DNA of 11,148 bases from an uncultured Clostridia bacterium (GTDB lineage Bacteria; Bacillota; Clostridia; Oscillospirales; Oscillospiraceae). The notes beneath the pieces are model-generated. The model made no database searches. It saw nothing but the letters and a program-made list of their open reading frames with translations, and had not been told where the DNA came from. The translations under genes were made by a program, and so were the position numbers. Each line of letters starts with the position of its first letter. Position 1 is the stretch's first letter. The stretch covers positions 1 to 11,148 of the forward strand of contig CAMJHX010000029.1 in assembly GCA_946405655.1 (NCBI GenBank). Reading direction: 5' to 3'. Positions 1 through 5,600 of the stretch are shown piece by piece.

Positions 1-567
1 TTCTCCGTAGCTGTAGATATGCGTCTGCGGAAGACCGATGATTTGCTCCAGCTGCCGCATATACGGCTCGCAGCGGTCATACATGACAAAAAACTTTTCG
101 GCAATCTCTTCCGGTTCCTCCCCAATCAGCGGAAACCAGAATGATGTATTGACGTATCCCCAGACAGACCGGAATCGCTCCGCCAGCATCTCGGCTTCCC
201 TGCCGACGATCACGCGGGTATATGGGATCTCTGCCGGCGGGAGTGCGTCTTGCTCGGACAGAAGTTCTTCCAGAAAACAGAGGAATTCCTGATTGATTTT
301 GTCGATCAAATGTCTGGCGGTATTGTTCTGCGGATTCAAGACGGATGGTTCATAGTGAACATCCACGAGTTCAACAATTTCTCGCTTCAACGCCTCTGCG
401 CTTCCAAAGGGCTTGTCGATGAGCGTCGAAAGCTTGAATTCCAGCTCATCGCAAAGCTGATAGCCGACACACATGATTCCACCATGCGCTCCATATGTCT
501 TTTGATAGTGCTCTGCTTTCTGAATGCACCAGAGCTTTAAGTGGTTGATGAGGTTGTTGCAGTTCAT
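1..567 (-). CDS. Unrecognised protein, N-terminal part (runs off the left edge)
   Basis: An open frame of 189 codons without a stop runs from an ATG at 567 to base 1, so the C-terminus lies outside the window. The start is supported by GAGGAG (complement of 574-579) six bases upstream. The protein begins MNCNNLINHLKLWCIQKAEH. It has no signal peptide or membrane segment and looks like a soluble, mostly helical, acidic protein. It contains Cys at residues 3, 14 and 33 and a Trp/Phe-rich stretch near 140-146. I recognise no family and no catalytic motif. Its GC content is about 51%, with more AT-rich codons than the genes to the right, which could mean recent acquisition or simply a different class of gene. 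It lies downstream of, and in the same direction as, the tRNA-Ser gene, but a terminator separates them, so it needs its own promoter in 568-707. No convincing promoter pair is visible there. Confidence 0.75.
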   Translation of the reverse strand, partial: MNCNNLINHLKLWCIQKAEHYQKTYGAHGGIMCVGYQLCDELEFKLSTLIDKPFGSAEALKREIVELVDVHYEPSVLNPQNNTARHLIDKINQEFLCFLEELLSEQDALPPAEIPYTRVIVGREAEMLAERFRSVWGYVNTSFWFPLIGEEPEEIAEKFFVMYDRCEPYMRQLEQIIGLPQTHIYSYGE

Positions 568-614
568 AGGTCGCTCCTCGATTGATTCGGATTATGGAAC
601 GTGATATCAGCAAA

Positions 615-648
615 TTGCGTAATAAGGGGACTACGTTTGTATACGCAA
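615..648. repeat. 7-bp inverted repeat upstream of the 1-567 gene, possible operator
   Basis: TTGCGTA at 615-621 and TACGCAA at 642-648 form a perfect inverted repeat with a 20-base spacer, in the 140-base non-coding stretch between the tRNA terminator and the ATG at 567. On the minus strand the arms overlap weak promoter-like hexamers (TTGCGT, 18 bases, TATTAC). It could be an operator for a dimeric regulator or a chance repeat. Apart from this I see nothing definable in 580-707. Confidence 0.3.
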
Positions 649-707
649 GACACGATTGGCACAAAATCTTGCGGACTGATTTTTCTTTCTACTTCTGGAA
701 TCTAGGC

Positions 708-751
708 AAAAGAAAAACCCCGAAACCATTGAAATATCAAGTGTTTCGGGG
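708..751 (-). terminator. Intrinsic terminator of the tRNA-Ser gene
   Basis: Read on the minus strand, CCCCGAAAC (751-743) and GTTTCGGGG (726-718) form a perfect 9-bp stem with a 16-base loop, followed by a U-rich tract TTTTTCTTTT (717-708). It begins three bases beyond the encoded CCA of the tRNA. This is a textbook factor-independent terminator and insulates the tRNA unit from the gene ending at base 1. Confidence 0.9.
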
Positions 752-753
752 AT

Positions 754-846
754 TGGCGGAGAAGGAGGGATTCGAACCCTCGATACCCTTTTGGGGTATA
801 CACGATTTCCAATCGTGCGCGCTCGGCCGGACTACGCGACTTCTCC
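754..846 (-). tRNA. tRNA-Ser, anticodon GGA
   Basis: On the minus strand the 7-bp acceptor stem is GGAGAAG (846-840) pairing with CTTCTCC (764-758), followed by discriminator G and encoded CCA (756-754). The anticodon arm is CACGA-TTGGAAA-TCGTG, giving anticodon GGA, which reads UCC/UCU serine codons. A long class II variable arm (stem around TACCC/GGGTA) and the T-arm GAGGG-TTCGAAT-CCCTC are present. The 93-base length with CCA and the long extra arm both fit tRNA-Ser. The gene appears intact, single and independently transcribed. Confidence 0.95.
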
Positions 847-892
847 ACGGTGCTCGGCTGATCGTATCTGTTGTTCAGTTGTCAGCTTGAAC

Positions 893-921
893 ATTATAAT
901 CTGCATTGCCGATAAAGTCAA
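893..921 (-). promoter_or_regulatory. Consensus sigma-A promoter of tRNA-Ser
   Basis: On the minus strand TTGACT (921-916) and TATAAT (898-893) are separated by exactly 17 bases, a 5/6 and 6/6 match to the vegetative consensus. Transcription would start near 886, giving a leader of about 40 bases before the mature tRNA 5' end at 846. Such near-perfect hexamers are usual for stable RNA genes. Confidence 0.85.
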
Positions 922-939
922 GCCCTATTTTTACTTTTT

Positions 940-1395
940 TCACAGGAGTCTGCACAGCAGCGCCGCGAGGCGCTCGGAATGGGTCTGCTCCTCGGCGGAA
1001 AGCGTCTCGAAAAGCGCGTGCAGGTCGTCCGGCACGGACTGCGCGGACGCGGCGTAGCGCTCGGCGCGGGCGCGGGACGCAAGACAGTCGGCGCGCAGAT
1101 CCGGCAGCAGACCGCCGCGCACGGAGCAGGTCTCAGGCGGGCAATATCGCTCCCCTGTCTGCAGATAATATGCCGCGCGCAGGCGGCGCAGGCGCGAAAA
1201 GGTCTCGCGGCAGAGCGGCGACAGCTCGGCGCATCTCGCCTGCAGTCTCCGCTCGAGCGCGAGCGCCTGCGCAGTATCGTCGAGAAAGCGGCGGAGCGTG
1301 TCCGTTTGATTTTGGCGCGGCGGAGCCGGTTCCGCTCCCTGCACGCGCTGCCAGAGGCGGTCGAACGCCTCCTGCGTCATGATGAATTCTTCCAT
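940..1395 (-). CDS. Ferritin-like four-helix protein, function unknown
   Basis: A 151-residue soluble protein. The ATG at 1395 is chosen because GGAGGGA (complement of 1401-1407) sits just upstream; an in-frame ATG at 1431 lacks such a site. The sequence is Arg/Ala/Leu-rich and predicted almost all helical, with helices near 33-56, 57-79, 98-119 and 121-148. The pattern suggests a duplicated two-helix ferritin-like/rubrerythrin-like fold: RLRAAYYLQTGERYCPP closes the first half and SAEEQTHSERLAALL the second. The second half keeps candidate metal ligands E112, E136 and H139 (ExxH). The first half has E48 and E64, but the ExxH expected in helix B is replaced by T/R residues. If the fold is right, a full di-iron site is doubtful. 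Cys residues at 55, 62, 85, 90, 104 and 148 are notable. The gene is divergent from the carboxypeptidase and shows no tie to the molybdenum genes. Fold assignment is inferred by eye; the coding call is firmer than the function. Confidence 0.7.
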   Translation of the reverse strand: MEEFIMTQEAFDRLWQRVQGAEPAPPRQNQTDTLRRFLDDTAQALALERRLQARCAELSPLCRETFSRLRRLRAAYYLQTGERYCPPETCSVRGGLLPDLRADCLASRARAERYAASAQSVPDDLHALFETLSAEEQTHSERLAALLCRLL

Positions 1396-1400
1396 GATGA

Positions 1401-1407
1401 TCCCTCC
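1401..1407 (-). promoter_or_regulatory. Ribosome binding site fixing the start at 1395
   Basis: GGAGGGA on the minus strand ends five bases before the ATG at 1395. It favours this internal start over the longer reading from 1431. Confidence 0.7.
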
Positions 1408-1424
1408 GCACCATCCTATTCGGT

Positions 1425-1454
1425 TTGTCATGCGCCGGTGCGCAGGCGCATAGG
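1425..1454 (+). promoter_or_regulatory. Weak candidate promoter for the carboxypeptidase gene
   Basis: TTGTCA (1425-1430), 18 bases, then CATAGG (1449-1454) is a 5/6 match at -35 but a poor -10. The spacer contains a 7-bp inverted repeat (ATGCGCC 1430-1436 / GGCGCAT 1445-1451). No better pair lies in the 89 bases between the two divergent genes, so this is only a suggestion. Confidence 0.25.
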
Positions 1455-1484
1455 CTTTCTCAGGAGAATCTGAAAAAGGACGGG

Positions 1485-2618
1485 ATGCGGATGAGACGAT
1501 GGATATTCCTGCTGCTGGCGGCGCTGCTGCTCTCTCCGGGCGTGCAGGCAGTTTCCGCAGCGCCGGAGGAGGCCTTTGACCTCACGGCAGACGCGGCGGT
1601 GCTGATGGAACCGGAGACGGGGACAGTGCTCTATGAGAAGGACGCGCACGGCCACCATTCCCCCGCGAGCGTGACGAAGATCATGACGCTGCTGCTCATC
1701 GCGGAGGCGGTGGACGCGGGAATGATCCGGATGGAGGACAGCGTGACGGCGAGCAGCGCGGCGGCCTCGATGGGCGGCAGCCAGATCTGGCTGGAGGAGG
1801 GCGAGAGCCTGACCGTGGACGAGATGATCAAATGCATCGCCGTGGCTTCGGCGAACGACTGCGCCGTTGCAATGGCGGAAAAGCTCGCGGGCTCAGAGCG
1901 CACCTTCGTGCAGCGGATGAACGAGCGCGCCGCCGAGCTCGGCATGAAGGACACGCACTTTCTCAACTGCACGGGACTGACCGAGGACGAGGAGCACTAC
2001 ACAAGCGCCTTTGACATTGCGCTGATGAGCCGGGAGCTGCTGAAGCACACATGGATCACCGACTACACGACGGTGTGGATGGACGAGGTGCGCGGCGGAG
2101 CCTTCGGGCTCACGAACACGAATAAGCTGGTGCGGTTTTATGAAGGCTGCACGGGGCTTAAAACCGGATACACGAGCACTGCCATGTACTGCCTCTCCGC
2201 AACGGCGGACCGAAACGGAGAGAGCTACATTGCGGTGGTGATGCACGCGCCGAGCTCGGATCAGCGCAATCAGGACGCGCGGGCGCTGCTGGACTATGCC
2301 TTCGCCTCCTATACGCTCTGGCGGCCGGAGGCGAACGTGACGCTGCCGCCGGTGCCGGTAACGCTCGGCACGGCGGAGAGCATTCAGCCGGTGCTGCAGG
2401 ATGGCGGCGCGGTGCTGCTCGACCGGGACGGCGGCGAGGCAAAATGGGAGATCGAGCTGCCGGAAACGCTCGAAGCGCCCGTCCATGCGGGCGAAACGAT
2501 CGGCACGCTCACGGTAAAGAACGACAAGGGCACAGCTGCCGAGATCGCAATTCTTGCGCCGGAGGACGTGGAGGCGCTGACGATTTGGGATCTGTGGTGG
2601 CGGATTTTGACGGCGTAA
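1485..2618 (+). CDS. dacF: Secreted D-alanyl-D-alanine carboxypeptidase (penicillin-binding protein 5 / DacF type)
   Basis: Serine peptidase of family S11 that removes the terminal D-Ala from peptidoglycan stem pentapeptides outside the membrane. The 377-residue protein has all three active-site motifs: SVTK (residues 62-65, nucleophile S62 and K65), SAN (122-124) and KTG (226-228). An N-terminal signal peptide (RMRR, then a hydrophobic run to about residue 20, cleavage near VSA-AP) precedes the catalytic domain. A beta-rich PBP5-like C-terminal domain spans about 285-360, and the protein ends in a Trp-rich amphipathic tail (IWDLWWRILTA) of the type that anchors these enzymes to the membrane. 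Start: AAGGA at 1476-1480 precedes ATG 1485 closely and ATG 1491 at better spacing; either is possible. The frame stays open back to 1425, but that extension would spoil the signal peptide. The symbol follows the sporeformer family; which of dacA, dacB or dacF it matches cannot be settled here. Confidence 0.93.
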   Translation: MRMRRWIFLLLAALLLSPGVQAVSAAPEEAFDLTADAAVLMEPETGTVLYEKDAHGHHSPASVTKIMTLLLIAEAVDAGMIRMEDSVTASSAAASMGGSQIWLEEGESLTVDEMIKCIAVASANDCAVAMAEKLAGSERTFVQRMNERAAELGMKDTHFLNCTGLTEDEEHYTSAFDIALMSRELLKHTWITDYTTVWMDEVRGGAFGLTNTNKLVRFYEGCTGLKTGYTSTAMYCLSATADRNGESYIAVVMHAPSSDQRNQDARALLDYAFASYTLWRPEANVTLPPVPVTLGTAESIQPVLQDGGAVLLDRDGGEAKWEIELPETLEAPVHAGETIGTLTVKNDKGTAAEIAILAPEDVEALTIWDLWWRILTA

Positions 2619-2629
2619 CAGAAAGCGGA

Positions 2630-2654
2630 ACCCCCTCGGCTGAACCGAGGGGGT
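2630..2654. terminator. GC-rich hairpin between converging genes, probable terminator
   Basis: ACCCCCTCGG (2630-2639) and CCGAGGGGGT (2645-2654) form a perfect 10-bp stem with a 5-base loop, 11 bases after the carboxypeptidase stop. It faces that gene on the plus strand and the end of the molybdenum operon (mobA, stop at 2709) on the minus strand. The following sequence is only moderately T-rich on either strand (GATTTAAT plus; TTCCGCTTT minus), so termination may be partial. A second 7-bp hairpin (ACCGTCG 2686-2692 / CGACGGT 2697-2703) lies nearer to mobA but has no T-tract. Nothing else is visible in 2655-2708. Confidence 0.65.
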
Positions 2655-2708
2655 GATTTAATATGAGGGGGGAACGGATTGCCACACCGTCGTGCGCGAC
2701 GGTTCGCA

Positions 2709-3284
2709 TCAAAGATAAGGAACCATGCCGAGGAGCCATTCGTAGTCCTCGGGCATGTTGCAGTTTCGCATGAGGATGGGGTTTCCCGTATATTCCACGA
2801 GGTGGGGCGGGTTCTTTTCGAACAGACGGCGGACGGCGGTGTTTTCGCTCTTCAGGATCTCCTCCGCTGCGGCGCGTAGGCTGCGGTCATAGACGCCGAT
2901 CAGCGGCTGCGGCGCGCCGTCCACAGAGAGGAGCGTGATGCCGCCGGTGTGCGCATCGAGGAGAGCGCGCAGCGTCTCGACCGGGACGAGCGGGACGTCC
3001 ACGCTGAGAAAGAGCACGGCGTCATGCTCCGCCGCACCGAGACAGGCGTGGATGCCGCCGAGCGGACCGCGCACAGGCAGTGCATCCGGCACAAAACGCG
3101 CGCCGGGGATCTCCTGCCGGCAGCCGGAGAGCATGAGATCATCGATGCCGAGCGCTTTGAACTTCTGCGCCTGATACGCCGCGAGCGTCATGCCCCGGAA
3201 CTCCAGGGCTGCCTTATCCGCGCCCATGCGGGTGGATTTTCCGCCGGCGAGAACAGCAGCAGAAAAGTGGTTTCTTTCATTCAA
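2709..3284 (-). CDS. mobA: Molybdenum cofactor guanylyltransferase MobA
   Basis: Transfers GMP from GTP to molybdenum-molybdopterin in the cytoplasm, forming the guanine dinucleotide cofactor used by formate dehydrogenase and DMSO reductase-type enzymes. The 191-residue protein has the nucleotidyltransferase signature LAGGKSTRMGADK (12-24), RGPLGGI (72-78), the metal-binding SVDVPLV (94-100), QPLIGVY (126-132) and the late NMPED (176-180). Length and motif order are normal for MobA; LAGG with RMG-DK favours guanine-type MobA over cytosine-type MocA. The start is TTG at 3284: AAGGAGG (complement of 3293-3299) lies exactly eight bases upstream, and the nearby ATG at 3280 is in another frame. 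That binding site lies inside the last codons of modC, whose stop is three bases before the TTG. It is the last gene of the operon. Confidence 0.95.
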   Translation of the reverse strand: MNERNHFSAAVLAGGKSTRMGADKAALEFRGMTLAAYQAQKFKALGIDDLMLSGCRQEIPGARFVPDALPVRGPLGGIHACLGAAEHDAVLFLSVDVPLVPVETLRALLDAHTGGITLLSVDGAPQPLIGVYDRSLRAAAEEILKSENTAVRRLFEKNPPHLVEYTGNPILMRNCNMPEDYEWLLGMVPYL

Positions 3285-3287
3285 ATG

Positions 3288-4343
3288 TCAGCCCTCCTTC
3301 AGGAGCATGATTCGATCCGGCGGCAGGCGAAGACGGATCGTGTCTCCGATCTTCAGCGGCGGACAGTCCTCCTTCGGCAGCTCGAGCCGGAGGCGGGAGG
3401 CGCCGGCGTCTCCGCCGGGTGTAGAGGCCATGACGATGGCAGAAAACGCATCGTCGACCACGCGCAGGACGCGGCAGGCGATCACATTCTCCCCATCGGC
3501 GTCCGCAGGCTCCAGATGGTGCGCGCGGATGGCAACATATGCGGGATCGAAATCCGCATCAGCGCAAGAGAGCTCTGCGCCCCAGTCGACAGCGCGGATG
3601 CGGTTGGGTGAAATGCGCTCGGCGCGGCTGAAGTTCTTGCAGCCGGTGAGCAGGCAGGCGGAGCGCGTCTTCGGCGCGGAAAAGAGCTTTTTCACCGGCA
3701 TCGAGACCTCGCCGCTGCCGCGATCGAGCACGGTGACGGTGCGGCAGAGGTGGTGCACCTCCTCCCTGCTGTGCGTGACAAGCAGAGTCGGCCCGGGGAA
3801 GGAATCGAGCAGCTCTGCGAGCTCCAGCTCCGTCTGCCAGCGGAGATAGCTGTCAAGCGCGGAAAGGGGCTCATCGAGCAGCAGGATTTCCGGCTTCGTG
3901 AGCAGAATGCGCGCGAGCGCGACGCGCTGCTGCTGACCGCCGGAGAGCTGGCTCGGGCGATGGCGCTCGAGACCGGTAAGCTCGAAGCGGCGGAGCATGT
4001 CGGCGATTTCGCCTGCTTCATCCGCGGATTTCTGCCCGCGCAGGGCTGCGCGGAGATTCTGCTCCACGGTCATATTCGGGAAGAGCGCGTAGTTTTGAAA
4101 CAGCAAACCGACGCGGCGCTGCTGCGGCGGGAGATCGACGCCGGTCTCGCTGTCGAAAAGCACGCGGCCGTTCAACTCGATATGCCCGCGGTCGGGCGTT
4201 ACGACGCCGGCGATACAGCGCAGCGTCATGCTCTTGCCGCAGCCGGAGGCGCCGAGGAGACCGTGGACGCCGTTTTCGGACTCGAAGCGCACGCGCAGGT
4301 GAAACGAACCGAGGTCCTTTTCAATCCGAACAATGAGGGACAT
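3288..4343 (-). CDS. modC: Molybdate ABC transporter ATP-binding protein ModC
   Basis: Cytoplasmic ATPase driving molybdate import with ModB and ModA. In 351 residues it shows a Walker A GASGCGKS (31-38), Q-loop LLFQNYALFP (80-89), ABC signature LSGGQQQR (133-140), Walker B ILLLDEP (153-159), D-loop SALD (161-164) and switch His in VTHSREE (H191). A C-terminal TOBE/Mop-like region spans about 285-350, typical of ModC and possibly a site of oxyanion feedback control. Length is normal. The ATG at 4343 overlaps the modB stop by one base (TGATG), indicating translational coupling. Sulfate/thiosulfate ATPases are related, but the gene neighbours settle molybdate or tungstate as the substrate. Confidence 0.95.
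   Translation of the reverse strand: MSLIVRIEKDLGSFHLRVRFESENGVHGLLGASGCGKSMTLRCIAGVVTPDRGHIELNGRVLFDSETGVDLPPQQRRVGLLFQNYALFPNMTVEQNLRAALRGQKSADEAGEIADMLRRFELTGLERHRPSQLSGGQQQRVALARILLTKPEILLLDEPLSALDSYLRWQTELELAELLDSFPGPTLLVTHSREEVHHLCRTVTVLDRGSGEVSMPVKKLFSAPKTRSACLLTGCKNFSRAERISPNRIRAVDWGAELSCADADFDPAYVAIRAHHLEPADADGENVIACRVLRVVDDAFSAIVMASTPGGDAGASRLRLELPKEDCPPLKIGDTIRLRLPPDRIMLLKEG
3293..3299 (-). promoter_or_regulatory. Ribosome binding site fixing the TTG start of mobA
   Basis: AAGGAGG on the minus strand, a full match to the anti-Shine-Dalgarno core, ends eight bases before TTG 3284. It also encodes the end of ModC (KEG followed by the stop), so the signal is embedded in upstream coding sequence. 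Confidence 0.8.
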
Positions 4344-5011
4344 CAGGCCGCCCCCCTTCTCTGCTGCTTTTCAAGCAGGTTCACTGCCATGAGGACGACG
4401 AAGGAGATGGCAACGTTGATCATGACCCAGCGGAAGGCGAGCGCGTCGTTATTCGTGCGCCAGAGCTGATAGACCGTGGTGGAGATCGTGGCGGTGCGCC
4501 CGGGCGTATAGCCCGCGATCATGCTCGTGGCACCGTATTCGCCGAGGGCGCGGGCAAAGGCCAGCACCGTGCCGGCGAGGATGCCCTGACGGCAGCACGG
4601 CATCTGGATGCGCCAGAAGATATAGGAATTGGACAGGCCGAGCGTGCGCGCGCTGTCGCGCAGCGTGGGATCGAACGACTCGAACGCGCCGCGCGCCGTG
4701 CGGTACATAAGCGGAAACGCCACCACGACGGAGGCGAAGATCGCGCTGTACCACACCATGGTGAGCCGGACGTGGAAGGCGCTCTGCATCCATGCGCCGA
4801 AGGCGCGGTTCGGCCCGAAGGCGAGCAGCAGAAAATAGCCCACGACCGTCGGCGGAAGCACGAGCGGCAGCGTGAGCACCACGTCCAGCAGTCCCTTGAC
4901 CGTGCGCGGGAGCTTCGCAACCGTGTGGGCAAAGAAAATGCCCAGAAAGAACACGATCACGCAGCTGATCGCCGCGACGCGGAGGGAGTTATACAGTGGG
5001 TATAAATCCAT
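4343..5011 (-). CDS. modB: Molybdate ABC transporter permease ModB
   Basis: Integral membrane permease through which molybdate passes. The 222-residue protein has about five to six hydrophobic segments (near 10-31, 42-64, 84-103, 143-158 and 195-213) and the ABC-permease cytoplasmic EAA region: FDPTLRDSARTLGLSNSYIF (113-132), then ARALGEYGATSMIAG (153-167), a very ModB-like stretch. The ATG at 5011 (MDLYPLYNSLRVAA) is preferred. The frame stays open to 5077, but the extra 22 residues are a translation of the heptamer repeat and not a permease N-terminus. The ribosome binding site is weak (AGG about eight bases upstream), so entry may depend on transcription through the 103-base gap after moaC. 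It overlaps modC by one base. Confidence 0.94.
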   Translation of the reverse strand: MDLYPLYNSLRVAAISCVIVFFLGIFFAHTVAKLPRTVKGLLDVVLTLPLVLPPTVVGYFLLLAFGPNRAFGAWMQSAFHVRLTMVWYSAIFASVVVAFPLMYRTARGAFESFDPTLRDSARTLGLSNSYIFWRIQMPCCRQGILAGTVLAFARALGEYGATSMIAGYTPGRTATISTTVYQLWRTNNDALAFRWVMINVAISFVVLMAVNLLEKQQRRGAA

Positions 5012-5030
5012 GAAACGATACCTGTTATCA

Positions 5031-5109
5031 AATGAGGAATTAGGAATGAGGAATGAGGAATGACCTGCCACGGACATTCCTAATTCCTAATTCCTCATTC
5101 CTAATTATG
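5031..5109. repeat. Inverted array of heptamer repeats (AGGAATK / AATTCCT)
   Basis: The left arm (about 5031-5062) consists of tandem GAGGAAT/TAGGAAT units. The right arm (about 5075-5107) has the same heptamers in inverse orientation (ATTCCTA/ATTCCTC). A 12-13-base centre, containing CCTGCCACGG, separates them. The arms pair over about 32 bases with four mismatches at the variable seventh base. The array lies wholly between the moaC stop and the modB start. Heptameric repeats of this AGGAATK kind are known to be dispersed in various bacterial genomes and to generate NSSFLIPNSSF- or RNEELGMRNEE-like false peptides. No transposase is present. It may act as a stem-loop in the operon mRNA; there is no U-tract to make it a terminator. 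Confidence 0.85.
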
Positions 5110-5114
5110 TGATT

Positions 5115-5600
5115 TCAAGGCTCTCTGATGAAAGTTCCGGATTTTCCTCCGGATTTTGAGAGTAGATGAATATCCGTGATCTCCATGTCCTTCTGCACGG
5201 CCTTGCACATGTCGTAGACCGTGAGGGCGGCGACGGAGACGGCGGTGAGCGCCTCCATTTCGACGCCGGTGACGCCCTGACAGCGCACGGTGGCGGTGAT
5301 GTCCACGGTGCAGTCCGCATCGTTGAGCTCGAACGCCATATCGACGCCGGAGAGCAGCAGCGTATGGCACATGGGGATCAGATCCGGCGTGCGCTTGGCG
5401 GCCATGATGCCTGCGATCTGCGCCGCACCGAGGACGTCGCCCTTTTTCATGCCGCCGGTTTTCACGAGCTCGAACGTCTCGCGGTTCATACGGACACGGC
5501 CGGCGGCGACAGCGGTGCGGGACGTCTCGGATTTTTCCGAGACGTCCACCATTCTGGCACGGCCGCTTTCGTTAAAGTGGGTAAAGTCGCTCATGTTCAT
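5115..5600 (-). CDS. moaC: Cyclic pyranopterin monophosphate synthase MoaC
   Basis: Acts after MoaA, converting 3',8-cyclo-7,8-dihydro-GTP to cyclic pyranopterin monophosphate. The 161-residue protein carries the family hallmarks: MVDVSEK (17-23), the DLIPMCH segment (73-79), GVEMEALTAVSVAALTVYD (112-130) with MCKAVQKDM (131-139), and the C-terminal LLSKSGGKSG (146-155). Length is normal. The ATG at 5600 forms an ATGA overlap with the modA stop, and no strong ribosome binding site precedes it, so coupled translation is likely. A second in-frame ATG at 5594 would remove only two residues. A perfect 12-bp inverted repeat falls in codons 18-28. The gene's position between modA and modB is unusual. 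Confidence 0.96.
   Translation of the reverse strand: MNMSDFTHFNESGRARMVDVSEKSETSRTAVAAGRVRMNRETFELVKTGGMKKGDVLGAAQIAGIMAAKRTPDLIPMCHTLLLSGVDMAFELNDADCTVDITATVRCQGVTGVEMEALTAVSVAALTVYDMCKAVQKDMEITDIHLLSKSGGKSGTFIREP
5520..5547. repeat. Perfect 12-bp inverted repeat inside moaC
   Basis: GGACGTCTCGGA (5520-5531) and TCCGAGACGTCC (5536-5547) flank a 4-base loop. The mRNA would form a very stable 12-bp hairpin with an AAAA loop about 55 bases after the moaC start. The sequence encodes the VDVSEKSETS region, part of which is conserved in MoaC. It has no U-tract, so it is not a terminator. Confidence 0.85.

Noticed and set aside
446..664. A 72-codon minus-strand frame near the left end
   Set aside because: It overlaps, in another frame, the longer minus-strand gene starting at 567, which has a proper ribosome binding site and no stop to the window edge.
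1428..1484. N-terminal extension of the carboxypeptidase back to 1425
   Set aside because: It would put 20 polar residues before a clean signal peptide, and the ribosome binding site lies inside the extension.
2686..2703. Hairpin ACCGTCG/CGACGGT as the operon terminator
   Set aside because: Only 7 bp and no T-run follows on either strand; the stem at 2630-2654 is the better candidate.
5012..5077. N-terminal extension of ModB reading SSFLIPNSSF
   Set aside because: This peptide is a translation of the heptamer repeat array and not a permease segment.
5031..5109. Heptamer array as a CRISPR or as an intrinsic terminator
   Set aside because: Units are 7 bases and contiguous, with no spacers; the stem is AT-rich with mismatches and has no U-tract.
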